Source: Telopea speciosissima (Eukaryota; Streptophyta; Magnoliopsida; Proteales; Proteaceae). Taken from it: a stretch of 64,000 nt of DNA. Location: NCBI RefSeq assembly GCF_018873765.1, contig NC_057921.1:66515557-66579556 (forward strand), in the 5' to 3' direction. Positions 10,168-21,658 of this stretch are shown in pieces; position 1 is the first letter of the stretch; every line of letters begins with the position of its first letter. Under the pieces are notes generated by a model, which was given only the letters and a program-made list of their open reading frames with translations, had not been told where the DNA came from and did no database searches. The position numbers were made by a program, and so were the translations under genes.

Positions 10168-13100
10168 TTATATAAAAACAGGGCAGCCTTCAACCACAAC
10201 CCCTTTGGCGGTGGGGCAAGTTGCCAAGGGACAGCCATCCAAGTCGGTTCCCCACCAACTAAGGCTAATGTCTTCCAAGCCCAAGCACAGGTACAGCAAC
10301 ACACCCATGAAGGCAAGCCCTGCGTCCAGTGCCCCTGAAAGCACATAGTTGTGGCGTTGCCACCAGTCCCTTCGATACCTGTACACCACAAACCCAGAGA
10401 GGAACCCAACTATGATCCAACTAGTGTAGTTCACTGCCGTCGCTGGTGGCATATACCCCGTCGCACCAATCAAGACTGGCATGTTGATGAGCCGAATCCA
10501 TTCCTGTTCAGGGAATGCCCTGTGCGCCAACCACACTAGCGCAGGTAAAATGGCTCCTGCTAGGAAGAACCAATTGATGGCCTCGTAGGTGCCCAGCACC
10601 CCAAAGATTCTCAGTGGCCCAATTAAGCCCCAGATCACTGAAGCATCGTAGAAGACATGGTCTCCTGGGCATGTCCATATACTGTTCGATGAAGTGTCAC
10701 AAAGATCAGTGATAGTGTCGATGAGCCACCACGCTGTCCCCAGGTACACAAACCCAGCTATTAGGGTGCCCACCACCTGTGCCATGAACATAGTCCTGGG
10801 AGGGATTTTCATGTAGTGCCCAAGCTTGAAGTCTTGCAGGAAGGTCACTGCCTGTGTCATACTTATGTATCCATACACCTTGAAGCACATGTTAGCCACG
10901 GGGCGGCCTGGATACAGGTACCCTATAATGTACTCTGTGATGATGTTCAATCCTGGTGTCTGTTTGCAGTTTCACAAACAGTGTAAAGATCATCAAAATG
11001 TTACCATACAAATTGTAAAATATTACCAGTACTGAAATTATAGAGAAGAAGAAACCTGGTTTGTGGTGGCAGTGATGATCCCTATGGGGAGGGTGAAGAA
11101 GAATGCAAGGAAGCAAGCTAACAGAACCCCCCACCATGGCAACTGAAGTTGGTCATTGTAATACTCACAAGCAAAGATGGTGACGGCAATGTTAGCCATT
11201 AAGATGATCACAAACCACCACTCAGGGACTTGTTTGTACCTGCTCATCAACCTCGTGTGTATATCCATAGTCTTCTCTTGGAATGCCGATTTGCTCTGTT
11301 CCCATACTTCTCTGCATTTCAAAAAAAAAAAAATTTGCTTTTTTATGCTTCAATAAAATTCAAGAACTCTCTCTCTCTCTCTCTCTCTCCTTAGTTAATC
11401 AAGTTAAAGGATACCTTCCATGGAAGAGGGCGACATGGGAGACGGTAGCAGTGAGTGCAGCAAAGCCAACACCATAGGTCATGGCAAAGAAGGTGCTAAT
11501 GTAAAGAGGGCCATTCTTTTCATAAGCTTCGAGGTCGAGGTGGAAGTTGGAGTCGATGATGCTGGAGATGTTATAGATCTGACCAGTTGAGGTGAAGAGT
11601 TCATCAGAGAAGATAGGGAAGGTCTTGGCTTTGTAGACGTTGAGCCAATAGGTGATTGGGGTTAGCACATACAGAACCACGACGAAGCCCACAGCCACGT
11701 TGGCAGTGGCAAACCATGGGCTGGCAAGTGGACTTCCAAGATATGAGGAGATGGTGGCCCAATCAATACCAATTGCACCAAGCCCAAGTCCATAGAGACC
11801 TGAGCCCAGTTGTTGGGCTAGAACAGAGTTGGGGAATATCCAACAAATCCAAGATAGGGAGGTCACCATGGAGAAGAGGTAGCCAGGTATGACGTAGTAG
11901 GCGAAGCTGCAGATAAAGGCGATCATGAAGAACTGAGTTCTCGTTACCCCACCCTTGGGCCTCTCTTCTTTCTCATGTAGGGCCCTGAAAAGGTAAAGTT
12001 ACCAAAACAACACCATTATGCACTTGCCACCAATGATTGACAAGGTGCAAAGATAGAGTGGGTATTTGATTAAATTTGACACATGCCTAATCCATAAAAT
12101 ACACAACCTGCGAAAACCACGGTCTAGGTCGCTCAAAATGGTAAATTAATTATCCTAACAAGCTTATCTTGATGAATGGTTTATATTTCCTCCTAATTAA
12201 TTGTTCTTAATAATTGTTTATTTTTTATTCCCCTAATCTCTGGGGTTTCTATACCCAATATTCCAATTTTTTTTTTTTGAACAAAGACATTAGGTCGTTT
12301 CACAGTCAATGCTAGAAGATTAGGAAAACCTAGGTAATGGGTTTACAAATGTTGTGTTTTTTATAACATGTGTAGATAATAATTGTTTATTTTTTATTCC
12401 CCTAATCTCTTCTTTTGTGTATTATAGATATTTTATTGGAGAATGTTTCTTATTTGGGGTGTAGCCTACGCTAACACCCCCTCCCTCTATCTCCCTCCTC
12501 TCCCCCATGAATTGATTTCTCTGCCTCCTATTGATTGAGCCAACATAGGGGGGGTGTTCATTGGCTCTCAAGTCTCTCCTGCCCATGTAGCCTATGCTAA
12601 TACTCCCCCATATTTATATTTAAAAGTACAAAAATTTATATAAAAATAAGGAAAAAGGTTCACTGAACCGCTAGGGTAGGATACACTAGCACCTCTGTGT
12701 CCATCCCTCTCCTTTGAATATAAAATGACCATCCTACCCTCCAATGTAGGATACCATTTTGCCACACCTACTTGGTGCATCCTCTACGCCCGCTTGCTCT
12801 GAGAACCCTCTCCCTAAAAACATATCCAAATATATTGATACTTTTGACTTTCTCAACCTATTTTTCAATGTCCATATCAAACTAGATATCTCCTATTTTT
12901 TTATTTTTTCTTTTTTGGTAAAAAGTAGATATTGCACTATATTGTTTGCACCTCAAAAATTTCTCGACAATGGTTATTATCGAATCTACAATTAATAGTA
13001 ACCTTCTCAAACTTTTAAAGCTTGGCCTAACTATTAATAGAATAGTTTAGAGCAATCTCCTTGTGGAAGCTTTGAATCATGAACTAGTCATTTTGATAAA

Positions 13101-14978
13101 TAGATATAATGATTTATTTGGATAAGTAAGCCACATGTTAAATTCTAATAATTACCTCCCATTGAATTTCAAGGGTTTTTGTTTTTCCACCAAAGTTGAT
13201 TTTTCAATCAAATTTTATAAAATTATTGGGTAAGAGATCATTGATTCATCATGTAGACCTTGCACTAGCACGGGGCTTATAAGAGCGTGCACAAGGGCAT
13301 CAATACATATAGAATTTTTTATTTCAAGAAGAGTTGGGTAAAAATTTCACGTAGTTCTTGTGTTTGGGCATAAGAGCCACATGATCAAGCAGCGTTTGTG
13401 TTCCCAAAATTATATTAACATGTTAGCAAAGTGAAATTAATGTGAAAATTAATCCATTATTATATATTATACCAAGGATTTACCTCATGGTATCAGCTCT
13501 TGGGATCAAAACATCATTTTTGTTTTTCAAACAAAAAAAATGGGACTGATCCGTATTGATTAGATATTGACACAGTCGACATATAAAACTGTGGTTATAT
13601 AGAGATTTTCAGCTTTATTGTATTCCTCGGATTATTATCCTCTTCATTCCTTAGAGCTTGATAGTGCGGTAGTGCTAGGTGGAGATGCCGATACAAGGCA
13701 GCTTGGACATCCACTTGTTGACATCTCCACCTAACACTGTCGCACTACCAAACTCAAGGAATTGGAGAGGATAATTTTCCTTTATTCCTCTTCCTCCCCT
13801 CACCCATGATTTTGGTAATATCTCTCATTGATTGGTAGATAGAATGGTAGCTCGCGACTCGCTAGCTACCAAATCATGACCCAGTGAGTCACTTCATTCT
13901 TTGGACTTACTTCTTAAAAATGGACTAAATCGAACCAAAAGAATATTAAAAAATGGACTAAATCGACCATTTGATAATTTCACTAACTAAGCATCGTTGC
14001 TTAACAATCGCCTTTCCCAACTGATTTTCAACGTACGGCCAACGGACGGCAGAGCTCACAGTAGATAAACAGAAGAGAAAAAAAAATGGTTACCTGAATA
14101 AGGAGACCTGAACCAGATTCGCCGGCCACCACATAGCTGCCGGTTCCACCAGGTATCGACGGAATATGCCCGCCCAACCAAAACCCAACACCTATTATGT
14201 CACCGACCACCACTATTCAAAATTTCGAATCATTACCCATTTCCATTAATTAAATCCCTTATTAACTAGCTAATAAGATTGCAGAAAGAAAGAACTCATA
14301 GATGATATAGGTAATTAATTACCTGGGTGGTTATGACGACGATTATGGAAACAAGGAAAGTGAATTTCTCCTTGTAGAATACCTTAACAGCAGTAACGAT
14401 GTGAATGGCATAAACAGTCCCAGCACCTGAATTAGCAAAAATGGTAATAAGGACATGTTCTTTGACATTAAAAGGCCCTGGGTTGAGAGTGAACTCCCAG
14501 CGACTCTCCTTGAAGAAGACCCTGTCAGTAAGAGTGGATGCCATGAGATGGCCCAGGGGAACCACTGCAATCTGAGCCGATATGGCGGTGATGGTGAGTG
14601 GCTCTGTTCTGTACCAGAAGAATTGGTTCAGGAACGACAAGAGTACGCATGACAGTGTCCCCAGCACCCACATTCGGAAGGTTAACACAGGCAGAGTTGG
14701 GTCGTCAGTCGTTGGTACTGTCAGGGCCACCTGCGGGACAGGTGAGTTTTCCGATTCCGATGACTCGATTGCCGGAGAAGAAGAACTCGCTTTGGCGAAG
14801 GAAGAGGATGAGGGACTGTTGTAATCTGCTTTCTCATCTCTGCTCACTGCACAAACTCGGATATTTCAGGGTTTTTTTGGATAAAGGCATAAAACCAAGT
14901 CTATAGATTACTGAGAGACAGAGAGGAAATGGAGGAAAACCCACCAAGAGGGGTGGTGATGTCTTCTGGAGATTCCAT
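10168..14978 (-). CDS. Oligopeptide transporter, OPT family (copy B)
   Basis: Tandem paralogue of the OPT gene at 2752-7324, with the same expected role as a proton-coupled peptide/chelate transporter in a membrane. Coding exons on the minus strand are 14978-14945, 14846-14323, 14191-14094, 11984-11415, 11311-11056 and 10959-10168, giving 757 aa. All introns are GT-AG. The 34-bp first exon ([11 protein letters not shown]) is inferred: it has a good donor (G|GTGGGT), a 98-bp intron and an acceptor TGTGCAG, and without it the frame opens with GTG. NPG lies near residues 133-135 and KIPP at 545-548. The C-terminus ends [16 protein letters not shown]. Unlike copy A, the last two coding exons are fused into one of 792 bp (no intron after MFMAQ). 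No damage is seen. Confidence 0.9.
11367..11390. repeat. (CT)n microsatellite in an OPT-B intron
   Basis: About 12 CT units within the short intron between exons 4 and 5. On the transcribed (minus) strand this is a GA repeat. Confidence 0.8.
11985..14093 (-). other. Large OPT-B intron 3
   Basis: A 2.1-kb intron between the 98-bp exon 3 and exon 4, in the same position as the 1.8-kb intron of OPT-A. It is AT-rich and contains a fold-back repeat at 13631-13775. A TGGTATCAG string near 13485 resembles a tRNA-iMet primer-binding site, but no LTRs accompany it. Confidence 0.55.
13631..13775. repeat. Fold-back (MITE-like) repeat in OPT-B intron
   Basis: Inverted arms of about 55 bp: the left contains TAGTGCGGTAGTGCTAGGTG then GAGATG; the right, on the minus strand, contains TAGTGCGACAGTGTTAGGTG then GAGATG. 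Both arms begin near ATTATCCTCT. TSDs are not evident. Confidence 0.65.
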
Positions 14979-16275
14979 AGAAGACCAAGTTCTTGTGATA
15001 TATTCTCCCAGTGATTCTATCTATGCCATTAGATTCTGCAATCAGTGTAAAGTGCAAACAGAGAGACGCAGTATTTAATATAAATGGTATCTGTAATGTT
15101 CAATCTATTTGTGAAAAAGAGAGAGAAAGAGAGAGAGAAGGGTGTCTGACAACGATGTTTTAATGGGGCCAACAAAGGTTCCGTCGTGTTCCAACTTCCA
15201 AGACTACTGGTGAGTGGTGACTGGAAGTCGAGTCCCACTCCCATCTACCTCGATCTTGCCTTTTCTTTCCCTACCGTTCCGTCCCAACTCACTTTCTAAG
15301 GTTAAAATGGAAAATGGGAGTGGACGGGAGGTTGGTGTGCAGGGAATCTTCACGTACGTAAATGCACGTGAACAACTTATAATCATTCAGATGGAATGTA
15401 TTTTGTAGGAATGTTTCATCTGAATGGTTATGAGTCATTCACATACACTCATGTATGTGAATATTCAACCCCCTCGGGAATGGAGGTTGGGGCACTTGAG
15501 CGATTTAGAGAGACCTAGCGTTAATGTATCTGCCTATGGTGTAGCAAGAATTCCTACATCCACATTAATTTACATGGTTTTAGGTATCAAGCCTGGATTG
15601 ACCGTATCAATTGCTTCGTATAGTATTAGTAGAACATTTATATCAACACTAACCAGTATTTTGTATTGGTCCTAGAATAAAAGAGGGCGAAATGGTCTAA
15701 AAAAAATTCTTGGATCAATATCTCCATAGGTAAATGATACAATCTAACTTGATACGATCGATTCGTATCGATATCAACGACAACTGATACCAATGCTGAT
15801 ATTGTGCACTAGAACCGTGGTACTTTGAAATTATCATTTTTTTTGGTGAAATATTTAGAATTATCATTGAACTCATGGATTAGTGAGTTCCATTATCAAC
15901 TCTTATCCCGATACCAACAAAGGTCTGAAAACTCGGTTTGTTTGCAAATTTGTCTTCAATTATTCAATAACAAGGAACAGATAATTACATTATCATTGGA
16001 TTTATCAAACACCGAGACTCATCATTAACTATTATTGACGCAGGTCTGAAATACCCTTTCTTGATCAAATAAGAGGATTAGACCTTGTGGCCAATGATGA
16101 GTGAAGGGAACTATCTTTGCAAAATTGTCTGTAATATTTTAAACTTCGAGGAAGAGATTATCAATTTTCTTTTTTAACTTCTTGCAAAATATTGTTGGAC
16201 TGAGTTTTCGGATTTAATCAATTTATTGCGATTAGAAACGGATGGGACAAGTAGGGCAAGGCGGATTTAATACAA
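14979..16275. other. Intergenic, OPT-B 5' side
   Basis: Includes the OPT-B 5' flank. A GAGA-rich stretch lies at 15114-15140 and a GATAC-type repeat fragment at about 15690-15820. No gene is supported. Confidence 0.35.
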
Positions 16276-16283
16276 TACTGCCG

Positions 16284-16460
16284 TTTTTTTTTTTTGGAAT
16301 TGGGAGCTTTATATATATATTTTGTATAGAAGAGGGGGAGAGGGACCGAACAGGGGAGGGGATAAAGTACCAACCAGTCTCCTCGAACTCGAGACCTCCT
16401 CCTAGTGAGCATGAGCATAAAACGCATCATGGCTCACCAACTAAGCTAGACAGTTGTTGG
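16284..16460 (-). mobile_element. tRNA-derived SINE candidate
   Basis: On the minus strand the head reads TGTCTAGCTTAGTTGGTGAG, containing an A-box-like TAGCTTAGTTGG (16448-16437). Some 50 bases on is a B-box-like GTCTCGAGTTCGAGG (16395-16381). It ends in an A-run (plus-strand T12 at 16284-16295). This is the layout of a plant tRNA-derived SINE. TSDs are not clear. Confidence 0.55.
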
Positions 16461-19400
16461 TAACATTGCCCTTTTTATTATGGCACTCCTGTACTCTGAT
16501 CTGGTTGAGGAGGACAGATGGACCCATCCCTATTTGCTGAACTTTGATGAAGATGTTTTCATTTTTAGTGTAATGGACGTAATGTATTAACAATCCCAAC
16601 ACGTTACCAAGACTTCTCTGTCTCTCACCCCATAAATGATTCTATACCATTCACTAAAATGTCCCTGTGCCCCTATCAGCCATGACATAACATCTCCTAA
16701 TTGCTCGGTTGATCCACGAACGGTACTTGTTAGGCCCAGTATTTTTTTAATTAAAAAAAAAAAAGAAAAAATGTTCTCTGTGCTAGAGGCGCAGACTGCG
16801 CCCAGGCACATGGGGGTAGGCACAATGACCACCTTACCCCCCTACGTGGCAAACCCATGTGTCTGGGCATAACAAGATAGAAAATTAACTACATCATCCT
16901 CAACCCCGTTTGCCTATTTAGTTTCATGATTCTAAATTTTCAAAACCTCTGAAATCTTTAAAAACCTTCAAGATCATTAGCTACTTAAATTTTATTATTA
17001 ATTAAATAATTGTTTAGGATAAATTTAAATTTTTTTTCCCAAATTTGAATCCATATACTTCGAATTGAATTCAGATTATCCCTAGTTACATCATCGTAGA
17101 AATTAAAACAACAAGAAATTGTTAGAAAGTCCCAACGCCACCGAGCTTGATAAACCTGCTTTAACCATCTGCATAGTTCGCTACAGTCCAACACTACTAA
17201 AAATCCATAGCTCATAGAAACGTTATAAAATTATGATTTAAATAACACAATAGACACCCATCCACTACTATAAGTAATTTGATCCATGCAGCCATCACAA
17301 ATAAAGATTAAGCAATCCCCAAATTGTAATTTTTGAGGTAATCATCAAGAGACAAGAAGGCCAAACAGGTTCAAAAGTTTGAACAAGAGTAATTGAAGCA
17401 GCAAGGTCAACAACCCACTTATAAATAACATGAATAATTTGAGGCGATAGAGCATAATTTTGGAGAACACATTTACTACAAAATAACAATATAAAATACA
17501 TAATTAAATAATAATAATAACACTGGAAATTGTTCTCTGTCTGAGAGTATAGCGTACACCAACGTTTGGATGCATCTCTCTCTCCTCCCCCTATGAAATG
17601 ATATCTTTACTCCTGTTAAAGGAGAGAGAGAGAGAGAAAGAGAGAGACCAAATAGGCATTGGCCACATTCCAGAAAGAGAACAATCCCCTTACCAATAAT
17701 ATAAGGAGAATTATTACCGTCACAAATGTCTTATTTTTTCAAATATTACAAAGCAATCTATTTTGCCACAGGGACAATTGATATGTCAACACCGATGATT
17801 AGATAGAGAAATGATCTAGATTAACAACGTGTCAAATTCCATATTTAATCAAATACCCCATATGCATTAGCATACATATCACGCATGTCTACACATGCGA
17901 ACCAATACTCTAGACTCCAGTATTCAGGACAAGTCCATACAGATATCGGTGCCAATCCTAGGATCTTCCCATTTAATTGACAGGACCAAGCCTAGGTCCT
18001 AGTCCTGATTAGTACCGAGACAAGATTGTACCAGTTCTAAACGGTCCTAGGCACTGTAGACAAGGGAGACAAACTTTAATGGTTCCAACCAAGATTATTA
18101 CATTATTAGCGTGGTGTATCTATGAAATGTAAGACATCCTTTGCTTTAGAAATCGTCTTAGATCAAGAAACCATGATAGAATATCCATTAAACTCCCTAA
18201 GATCACGTGTAAGCTTCTCAAAATGACAACTATGAATTAATAATGATCAAATAAACAAATTGATATATGGTTTAGTGCCATCACCGAACAAGTTCATAAA
18301 AACAAAACTGAAGGTCCATGAACTGAAACCTCCATAAAAGAAAATACCACCCAAATACATCAAACGATAGCCATAAAACTTGAACAGGAAACATGAAATA
18401 TAGCCTTTGAAAGGGTACTGGTTCTTAACCAGCATTTAGGTACTTATACCTTAGGGAATCGCATCCTAGAATCTTCATGTTACATTTATTATTTGGTACC
18501 AAAATCAGATACTAAATTGTGCCGGTTATTATGGTACCATATGGTGAGGTACTGGGTTTTACCAAGACAACTTTCGGACATATCGGATTTTAGCAAGACA
18601 GCTTTTGGACAATTCCCGGTTCATGTCCCCTAATGACACCCTTACTCTACACATTAATGTTCACCCTCCCAACTCTAATTGAGGACAAAAAGTTTATATT
18701 TTTAAAAAATAAAATAAAATAAACATAAAATTGCAGGACTCATACTAATCTTGTTTTTCAAAAACACACCCCTTCCATACTGTTACATGGAAAATTCCCC
18801 AATAATAATAATAATAAGAATATTATTATTATTATTATTATTATGATTTGTTAATTTTTTTAGTTGGAATTGGCTACTGATTAAAATACAATCGTGTGGA
18901 TAGAATCCAATTTTGGAACTACTTATGGCGATTTTGCAATTTGAAATTTTGAATTCGTAAATTGTTTTCTAAGAATCCAAATGAATAATACCAACAGATT
19001 GAGAATAGCTCCCTTTCATAGATTTCTACAATCAAGTTGTTTCTTATTAGATTCCTAAATTAGGTGGTGGACCCATCCAAGTAAAATATTGAGAAAAATC
19101 ACATTGAAAAACTCTGGGATCTTACATGTTTCACATACATTACAGACATTACAGACAGACCCATTCAAATTTTCAATTGATCGCTTAAGCTTTTAAGTTG
19201 AACGGTATCAGAGTCATCATGCGCATTATGTTTAATAGTGCCTCCTTGTATTATCACCCAAAAAACGAGGGCACACACACGCGCAGGCAAAGTATCAGAA
19301 TATTGCCATATCATACTTTGTTGTATGATCTGAGCATCTATCGCATTACTTATAGATATTACAAAATGTAATCGAGGAGTGTAATGGTTATTGCTCATAA

Positions 19401-20312
19401 TTTATAGGTTCCATGTATTCATACACTAGCCAAAACGGCACAAATCAATTTAAATAAATATTCCAAGCAGAAATTACTGCCAAATCAAAATAAGTGGATC
19501 ACACAATCAAATCGTATCATGGAAAAAGGTACTTTGGGTATATATTTAAGTCCACGAGGTTTCTACCAAAAAAGCAAAGTCCACGATGTGGGTTACAAGG
19601 ATTAAAAACCTGGAATCGAGATGTATCCCAGATCGACTAGTATCAGTCCCGAATCGGTCTGATAAACCTTAACCCTAGTTTCCATTCAGAGATCAATCGG
19701 TCAGAATCAGCCTCAATCCACTCTCGATTTTTAAAATACCGGGTAAGAATACAGAAAAACCTTGGATGCTCTATTCTTCTTCGACATTTACATTCTCATT
19801 ATTATTTAGTTCACGGGGCCTACTACTGCTATTCTATTCGAGTTTAATGGCAAAGTAGTAATTTTTCACTAGTGCTATTCTATTAGGTAGTAATTTTTCA
19901 ACCCGTCCATTTGCTTGGCCATGTTTCCGAAAATGAAACTCAGAAGAACATAGAAAGCCTTGGCAGACAGTGGACCATAGAGATGGTTCCTAATGAAATC
20001 AGTAGCTGGCACTATGGACTACACAGAAACCACCTACAAAATGAACACTAATGTATGGGCTGCAAATAGGGGTCAAGATTTTGCCCTCATCAAGTGCACC
20101 TGTATGAACCCTTTGGACTCCCAACTGGTTTGCGAAATGGCCATCCTTGCAAAACCCCTCCCTTGCAACCAATAGCCTTTGAATCCACAAACTTTATGCA
20201 ATCGTTTAAAATGTATCCATGTCACAGCAAGACAATCAGGGGTAGTATTTGCCTGAATCAGGTTCCAAGATTAAGAGTCCAAGACAACAAAGCCAATCAT
20301 GTCCACAAAGGT
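16461..20312. other. Gene-poor intergenic region
   Basis: No supported gene. It contains a possible repeat fragment with inverted halves near 16780-16870, GA repeats near 17620-17650 and an ATCGG-type repeat near 19605-19740. ORF-like stretches such as 19993-20175 have no recognisable features. Confidence 0.35.
18801..18844. repeat. Palindromic (AAT)n/(ATT)n microsatellite
   Basis: A run of AAT units followed directly by a run of ATT units, so the whole tract can fold back on itself. Confidence 0.75.
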
Positions 20313-20440
20313 GCTGGCTGGCATAGTCGGTAACGGCCTCAGCTGGTTATAACGGGACTTGGGATTGAATCCCCACCTCCATCAAGGAAGAGAAGGTTGG
20401 TGGTTAAAGATGGAGATTAAAATATATATATTTATTTATT
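20313..20440 (+). mobile_element. tRNA-derived SINE candidate
   Basis: A-box-like TGGCATAGTCGG at 20319-20330 and B-box-like GGGATTGAATCCC at 20361-20373, followed by an A/T-rich tail from about 20416. No TSDs were identified. Confidence 0.45.
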
Positions 20441-21658
20441 TAAAACTCCCCATTTCCACATAGAGGGTACGGGTGAGTTGACATATGTAACATATCAGTG
20501 ACCCTATGACAACATAACAGTGTCGTATAACATCACAATGGCTTTAAAACATGTTGTTGCATCTCTGGAAAGGCTTTTGCTATTCTTTCAATTCTAAGCA
20601 AATGTCATCCCAACAGATATTTTAAAAGATAATTAACATGTCTCCTACTAAAACCCATGGCACCAAATAGCCAATTGGCAACAATATACATTAAAATTCA
20701 AGCAAACTGGATGCGAAATCTAGTCTGGTCAGAAATAAGTTCAATAAAAGCGGCAAAATGGACCATTTTTGCTCATTGAGGTTGACCATGTTTCAACCAG
20801 GATAAAGATCAATAAATAAAGGGGGATAATGTGCAAATAAGCAGTTATTCAAACGAAAGAAATTCACATCCATGAGGAAAAAAGAGAAGAACAAATTAAT
20901 CCCTAACAGAGAAAAGGCAGCAACAGATAGAAGAATCTTTTGTAAATCTATTTCCAATATGCCCAGGTAAACAAGGATACCCAAAAAAAACCTTAAAAAT
21001 TAATCCTAACAGAGAACACTAGATGTAAGAAGTAACAAGTCAATAAGCAAAACAAAATCAAGCTTGATAGAAAAAAAAAAAAAATTTGAGTGGAGGAAAA
21101 TTTCCAATAAAAGCCAAATATAGAAGAAGAACAATACATAAAATGACATGAATCATACCCATTTTCCTGAACCAAATAAATTTTTTTTTTCATTTTAACT
21201 CTCAAGACTCGAAATTCTGATCCCATAACCATTTAAATAAAAAAAACAGCAGAGTTTCAGTCTCAAACTCTAAAAGACTCAAACATATATAGTAGCGCAA
21301 GTAAAAAAGCTAGTAGTGCAGCTATCAATATGTTTGCGAAGTCCTAGTCCAAACGGAAACCACAAGCAAAACACTACCAACCGTCCCTCATATTTGGAAA
21401 CCTCCTGACCCAAGTGGTTCCTACAGTGAAGTGTCCGTTCAACAATTTCTGAGTAAACTTTATTCTGTAACGCAGTTGTAACATCCCTCACAATCGAAAC
21501 CTCCCTGATTCAAGCGGATCCTACAGAGAATTGCCCGTTCAATGATTTCAGTGTGATTATATTCCGCAGCGCAGTGGTTCAGTAGATTCTACGTCGACGA
21601 ATAAAAAAGGGTCTGAGCGCATACAAGGTAGCGTTTATCACCTGGAATACGGCACTAT
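20441..21658. other. 3' flank of the NSR-like gene
   Basis: AT-rich. The part nearest 21658 is presumably 3' UTR and contains the tandem duplication at about 21398-21590. The rest shows no gene. Confidence 0.35.
21398..21590. repeat. Tandem duplication of about 100 bp in the 3' flank
   Basis: Two copies, each starting GAAACCTCC and followed by CAAG(T/C)GG(T/A)TCCTACAG, then TG(T/C)CCGTTCAA and later a (T/C)GCAGT motif. The copies are diverged by substitutions and lie just downstream of the NSR-like stop codon. Confidence 0.6.

Noticed and set aside
13480..13500. Primer-binding site of an LTR element
   Set aside because: TGGTATCAG is present but no LTR pair, TSD or purine tract is found around it.
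18801..18844. Regulatory hairpin
   Set aside because: Simple AAT/ATT microsatellite, better explained as slippage.
19993..20333. Overlapping short ORFs on both strands
   Set aside because: No domain, no splice continuity; overlapping opposite frames suggest chance.
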